A stretch of DNA of 64,000 bases, taken from Streptococcus mitis (GTDB lineage: Bacteria; Bacillota; Bacilli; Lactobacillales; Streptococcaceae). The position numbers and the translations under genes were made by a program. The stretch covers positions 1 through 64,000 of the forward strand of contig JAGZLW010000004.1 of assembly GCA_018364455.1 (NCBI GenBank), read 5' to 3'. Shown here in pieces: positions 60,448 through 64,000 of this stretch. The notes beneath the pieces were generated by a model. The model was given only the letters and a program-made list of their open reading frames with translations. It was not told where the DNA came from and made no database searches. Position 1 is the stretch's first letter. Each line of letters opens with the position of its first letter.

Positions 60448-61545
60448 ATGAAAAAGATAGCAATCGTTAGATACAATCTAAGTAAAATTGGTGGAGCTGA
60501 AAAAGTAGCTATTAATATGGCTAATGAATTGTCACAATACTATGATGTAAAACTGTTATCAATTTTATTAGATGAAGACGAATTTATAAATTATGATATT
60601 GAACCAAAAGTAACATTAGTAAATTTTCACAAGGGTAATCTCAGAATCAGAACTGCTACCTTAAAATTAACAGGTAAACTAAGGGACTATATTAAAAGAG
60701 AAAAAATTGAGGTAATTTTCTCTATAAGTCCGTTAACAAATGCTATGGTTAGGTTAGCTACTCTAGGTTTAAATGTAAAAATAGTTTTTTGTGATCATCA
60801 TAGCTTAGAATTTCGTGATTTTAAAAGTAGGGAAGTGCAGAGATTTGTTGGAGCTAAATTTTTTGATAAAGTTGTCACTTTGACAGAAGAAGATAGAATA
60901 AAATATTCAAATAAATATAATATACCTATAGATAGAGTGAATTTTGTTTATAATTGGGTAGATGAAGTAAAATCAAGCGATATTGAATATGATAAACTTG
61001 CGAAAAAAATAGTTACAGTTGGTAGATTTCATAGCCAAAAAGGCTATGATTATCTCGCTGAAGTAGCTATAAAGGTATTATCTAAACATCCACAGTGGCA
61101 GTGGGATATCTATGGATCAGGAGATAAGATTATTGAAAATGCCCTGAATAGGAAACTGGTAGAAGGTGGTGTGTTGTCGCAGGTAAATTTTAAAGGTAAT
61201 GTAAAGGGAACTGAAAATATTTATCCTAATCATAGTATCTACGTTATGACTTCTCGCTATGAAGGTTTACCTCTAGTGCTTTTAGAGGCTCAGCAATATA
61301 ATCTTCCTATAGTTAGCTTTAGATGTCCGACTGGACCTGGTGAGATTGTTGAAGATGGAGTTAATGGCTATCTGGTTGAGTGTTACGATACGGGCAAGTT
61401 GAGCGAAAAATTGCTTGAACTGATGGAAGATGAAGTTTTGAGACAGTCTTTCTCAGAACACGCAAAAGACAATATGGATAAATTCGATAAGGATAAAATT
61501 CTCAAGCAGTGGATTGATTTAATTGAGGAAATGACAGGAGAATGA
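60448..61545 (+). CDS. GT4-family glycosyltransferase
   Basis: A 365-residue retaining glycosyltransferase of GT-B fold. The ATG at 60448 (MKKIAIVRYN) follows AAAGGA; an ATG six codons earlier has no RBS. The N-terminal acceptor domain has GGAEKVAINMANEL, and the C-terminal nucleotide-sugar domain has VGRFHSQKGYDYLAEVA and the EX7E region (SRYEGLPLVLLEAQQYNLPI). It acts in the cytoplasm on the lipid-linked repeat unit. One base separates it from the next gene. Confidence 0.92.
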   Translation: MKKIAIVRYNLSKIGGAEKVAINMANELSQYYDVKLLSILLDEDEFINYDIEPKVTLVNFHKGNLRIRTATLKLTGKLRDYIKREKIEVIFSISPLTNAMVRLATLGLNVKIVFCDHHSLEFRDFKSREVQRFVGAKFFDKVVTLTEEDRIKYSNKYNIPIDRVNFVYNWVDEVKSSDIEYDKLAKKIVTVGRFHSQKGYDYLAEVAIKVLSKHPQWQWDIYGSGDKIIENALNRKLVEGGVLSQVNFKGNVKGTENIYPNHSIYVMTSRYEGLPLVLLEAQQYNLPIVSFRCPTGPGEIVEDGVNGYLVECYDTGKLSEKLLELMEDEVLRQSFSEHAKDNMDKFDKDKILKQWIDLIEEMTGE

Positions 61546-61546
61546 A

Positions 61547-62554
61547 ATGTACGATAAATTAGTAACAATCATAGTACCAATGTATAATATTGAACAATAT
61601 ATTACTAAGTGTATAGAATCATTTAAACAAGTAGATAAAAAATATTATGCGGATTTTGAAGTGATTGTTGTTAATGACGGTAGTACGGATAACTCACTTC
61701 AAGTTGTCGAAGATTTAATTACTAATAGTAGTTGCCTAAATATTAGAGTTGTTAATAAAGAAAATGGTGGACATGGGTCAACGATTAATGTTGGTATAAA
61801 AGAATCTAAAGGAAAATTTTTTAAAGTTATCGATGGGGATGATTGGATTGATGTGCCAAGTTTTGAAAAATTATTAGAAGAACTTAAAGGTGTAGATGTA
61901 GATATGGTTATTACAAATTATACTGAACAACATATCTATAATCAGACTGAAAAAGAGATTGGCTTTTCTGAGATATTAGATTGTAATAAAATATATGAGG
62001 GAATACCTTTAAAACGGATTCCCATGCATGCTCTGACATACAAAACATCTATATTGAAAGAATCTAGAATTAATATAAGTGAAAAAACCTTTTATGTAGA
62101 TATGGAATATACTTTGTTACCTTTGCAATATGTAAAAAGTTATGTTTATATTGATTTAAATGTTTACCAGTATTTCTTAGGTAGAAAAGATCAGAGTATG
62201 AATTTAAATGTGATGAAACAAAAAGCAGATCATCACAATAGAGTAACAAAAAAAATTCTCGATTATTATGAAGTAATTCGATTTGATAAGAACTTAGAAC
62301 CAGTAGTCAGAGACGTATTGACATACTTAATCAACAAGCAATGTCAGTTGTTTATAATGAATAAGAATATCGAGGAAGCGAGCCGATTATTTAGTTACGC
62401 TCATAAATGTCATTATAGATGGAAATATGATCATTCGAAAAAAATAGTCTCACTAATTTATATAAATTCTAGATTTAAAAATATATTTAATCTCATCTTA
62501 AAACCGTTAATCAATAAGCAACAAAAAGAATGGAGCGAGATGGATGAATATTAG
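61547..62554 (+). CDS. GT2-family glycosyltransferase A
   Basis: A 335-residue inverting glycosyltransferase with the GT-A opening VTIIVPMYNIEQYI, nucleotide-binding VVNDGSTDNSL, KENGGHGSTINVGI and the metal site DGDDWID (about 104). The second half is specific for its subfamily and unassigned. Its stop is overlapped by the next GT2 gene, so the two are translationally coupled. Confidence 0.92.
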   Translation: MYDKLVTIIVPMYNIEQYITKCIESFKQVDKKYYADFEVIVVNDGSTDNSLQVVEDLITNSSCLNIRVVNKENGGHGSTINVGIKESKGKFFKVIDGDDWIDVPSFEKLLEELKGVDVDMVITNYTEQHIYNQTEKEIGFSEILDCNKIYEGIPLKRIPMHALTYKTSILKESRINISEKTFYVDMEYTLLPLQYVKSYVYIDLNVYQYFLGRKDQSMNLNVMKQKADHHNRVTKKILDYYEVIRFDKNLEPVVRDVLTYLINKQCQLFIMNKNIEEASRLFSYAHKCHYRWKYDHSKKIVSLIYINSRFKNIFNLILKPLINKQQKEWSEMDEY

Positions 62555-63506
62555 TGTAGTTATTCCTGTATATAATGTTGAGGATTACCTTCATTATGCT
62601 ATAGACAGTTTAGTAAATCAAACTCATAAAAATTTTGAGGTTTTACTAATCAATGATGGTTCTACTGATAATTCAGGAAAATTATGTGATAAATATGCTC
62701 AAGAATATGATTGGATTAGGGTATTTCATAAAGAGAATGGTGGCTTATCAGATGCGCGTAATTATGGTGTATTAAAAGCAACTAATGAGTGGATATTCTT
62801 TTTGGATCCGGATGATTATATAGAGCCTTTTACATTTGAATTATTGACTCTTATTCAAGAGAAATATCAAGCTGATTTGATTTCAACAAAAGTTCAAACT
62901 ACAAATGAATATGAAAAATTTAGCAAGGAACAATTTAATTTAGAATCTAGTAAAATAGTTACAAAAGAAGAAGCACTAGAATTAATGTTGGAAGATAAAG
63001 TTGCTACGGTATCTGCATGTGCAAAACTTTATAAAAAACAAATTTTAGAAATGAGACCATTTCCTGTAGGAAAAATCTACGAAGACTTTTTTGTTGTAGC
63101 TGAACATTTAAGATTAGCTGAACAAATAGTTATTTCACCTGTTATTACATATCATTACTATCGTCGTCCTGGTAGTATCGTACAATCTCAGTTTACAGAT
63201 AAGCGATTTGATTTTTTTGATGCAGGTGAGTATAACAGAAGTCAAATAAAACAATTTTATGATGGTAATAGCGTAGAAAAGGCGTTAAATTTAAAAATTG
63301 TTCAAGGTTCTTTTTCTATATCTGAAGCTGCAGCTCTTACGGACACAAAGGCTTTAAGAAATATTGTTAAAAAAATAAGTTCATTATACTGGAGTATAAT
63401 CTTTAATTCTAAAGTTTCTATAAAATTTAAATTTAAATATAATTGGTTTTTACTTACTCCCAATTTATACTGCCGTATAAAAAAATTGTTAAAAAGGAGT
63501 ATATAA
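62544..63506 (+). CDS. GT2-family glycosyltransferase B
   Basis: A 320-residue GT-A enzyme with VVIPVYNVEDYLHYAIDSLV, LLINDGSTDNSG, KENGGLSDARNYG and FLDPDDYIEP. It overlaps GT2 A by 11 bases and the polymerase-like gene by one base (TAATG), showing a tightly packed operon. It adds another sugar to the repeat unit; specificity not readable. Confidence 0.92.
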   Translation: MNISVVIPVYNVEDYLHYAIDSLVNQTHKNFEVLLINDGSTDNSGKLCDKYAQEYDWIRVFHKENGGLSDARNYGVLKATNEWIFFLDPDDYIEPFTFELLTLIQEKYQADLISTKVQTTNEYEKFSKEQFNLESSKIVTKEEALELMLEDKVATVSACAKLYKKQILEMRPFPVGKIYEDFFVVAEHLRLAEQIVISPVITYHYYRRPGSIVQSQFTDKRFDFFDAGEYNRSQIKQFYDGNSVEKALNLKIVQGSFSISEAAALTDTKALRNIVKKISSLYWSIIFNSKVSIKFKFKYNWFLLTPNLYCRIKKLLKRSI

Positions 63507-64000
63507 TGTTTTTAGTTTTTTTACTGTTTTTTGGTGTATTTCTATTATTTCCAATTATAACTACACCATTCTTATTAATTCCAATAGTTTATAGATTTAG
63601 ATATAGCAGATATTATTTAATGTTATTTGTTATAGGTATTTCCCTAATTGCGCTAAGGTATATTCCGTATTTTACTGATGATGGAGCCTATCATTATAAA
63701 GCAGCTTATTTATTTCAGTTTTATGATAATGTTTTTGATTGGTTTGGGAACTTGATGTCTAAAAATATTCCGACGGAAGAGTATGGTTATTATAATTATC
63801 CCTTATTTGCCTTATTGCTATATATATTCAGTAAGACAGGTACCTATTCACTAGTTAGTTTTACAGTCATTCTGATTGTTTATTTCTTATATACTAAAAT
63901 AATATATGAAATCTATCAGGAATATAATATCTCAAAATTTTTATTTTTATTAGCTTTATTAACAATGGTTGCAATCGTAAATGTTCGTTTTACAACTAGT
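63506..64000 (+). CDS. Capsule polymerase-like membrane protein (Wzy/EpsG), 5' part
   Basis: ATG at 63506 overlaps the previous stop and follows AAAAAGGAG. The frame is open for 165 codons to the right edge, so the gene is partial. The translation is strongly hydrophobic, with LRYIPYFTDDGAYHYKAAYL and NVRFTTS, the same landmarks as in the decayed gene at 58297. It is the likely working polymerase of this capsule. Confidence 0.85.
   Translation, partial: MFLVFLLFFGVFLLFPIITTPFLLIPIVYRFRYSRYYLMLFVIGISLIALRYIPYFTDDGAYHYKAAYLFQFYDNVFDWFGNLMSKNIPTEEYGYYNYPLFALLLYIFSKTGTYSLVSFTVILIVYFLYTKIIYEIYQEYNISKFLFLLALLTMVAIVNVRFTTS

Noticed and set aside
1..64000. CRISPR arrays, tRNA and rRNA genes
   Set aside because: I saw no regular direct-repeat/spacer array and no cloverleaf or rRNA sequence; integration is at rpsI rather than a tRNA gene.

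Overview
The window looks like a chromosome segment from a Mitis-group streptococcus (S. mitis, S. oralis or S. pneumoniae-like). Four things point there: a BOX repeat, the fixed gene order rsmH-ftsL-pbpX-mraY-clpL-luxS-dexB leading into a capsule locus, LPXTG surface proteins, and a PBP2x that keeps S. pneumoniae residue numbering at all its catalytic motifs.

Layout. 1-4000: the end of an LPXTG surface protein and a two-gene ABC exporter. 4026-5027: rplM-rpsI behind an L13-type leader. 5028-19100: an accessory region built on the 3' end of rpsI, where at least three integrated elements are layered. The first (bounded by a perfect 37-bp direct repeat, 4978-5014 and 13913-13949) is an apparently complete mobilizable element: tyrosine integrase, excisionase, RepB-type rolling-circle initiator, a pMV158-like nick hairpin, an FtsK/TcpA-type ATPase, regulators and an SEC10/PgrA surface-exclusion protein. 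It supplies replacement last codons and a new terminator for rpsI. The second is decayed (integrase tail, DUF961-like gene, a small ORF behind a structured leader) and carries or adjoins a putative retron: XRE regulator, a PRTase-like protein (candidate effector), an intergenic region with two strong hairpins (candidate msr-msd) and a retron reverse transcriptase. The third is only a left end plus an integrase with internal deletions.

19141-22320: a DUF4143 ATPase flanked by two related hairpin terminators; an IS3/IS150-type insertion sequence sits in the loop of the second, with a 3-bp target duplication. 22484-32343: a YesMN-like two-component system facing an ABC sugar importer (two permeases and a lipoprotein), a YesL-like protein and a GH31 glycosidase, which together look like a glycan-uptake locus. 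32717-40000: a POT peptide transporter, an IS remnant fused to a BOX element, an SOS-type repressor/UmuC/YolD operon, a glutathione peroxidase and a cluster of small DUF3278-like membrane proteins with an XRE regulator. 40087-44602: the division and wall genes rsmH, ftsL, pbpX, mraY; PBP2x has SAMK instead of STMK in its active site. 44650-50924: clpL behind three CtsR-like operators, luxS, a DUF1846 protein and dexB. 51120-64000: an oligopeptide-binding lipoprotein between dexB and the capsule genes, then cpsABCD, an initiating sugar transferase, glycosyltransferases, a LicD protein, one decayed polymerase gene and the start of a second, intact-looking polymerase-like gene running off the right edge.

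The most interesting system is the putative retron with a PRTase-like partner inside the rpsI hotspot. The best small-scale observations are the complete rolling-circle origin in the first element, the rpsI tail replacement, the structured leftward leader at 14984-15463, and the IS inserted inside a terminator loop. All assignments come from reading motifs; no database search was run.
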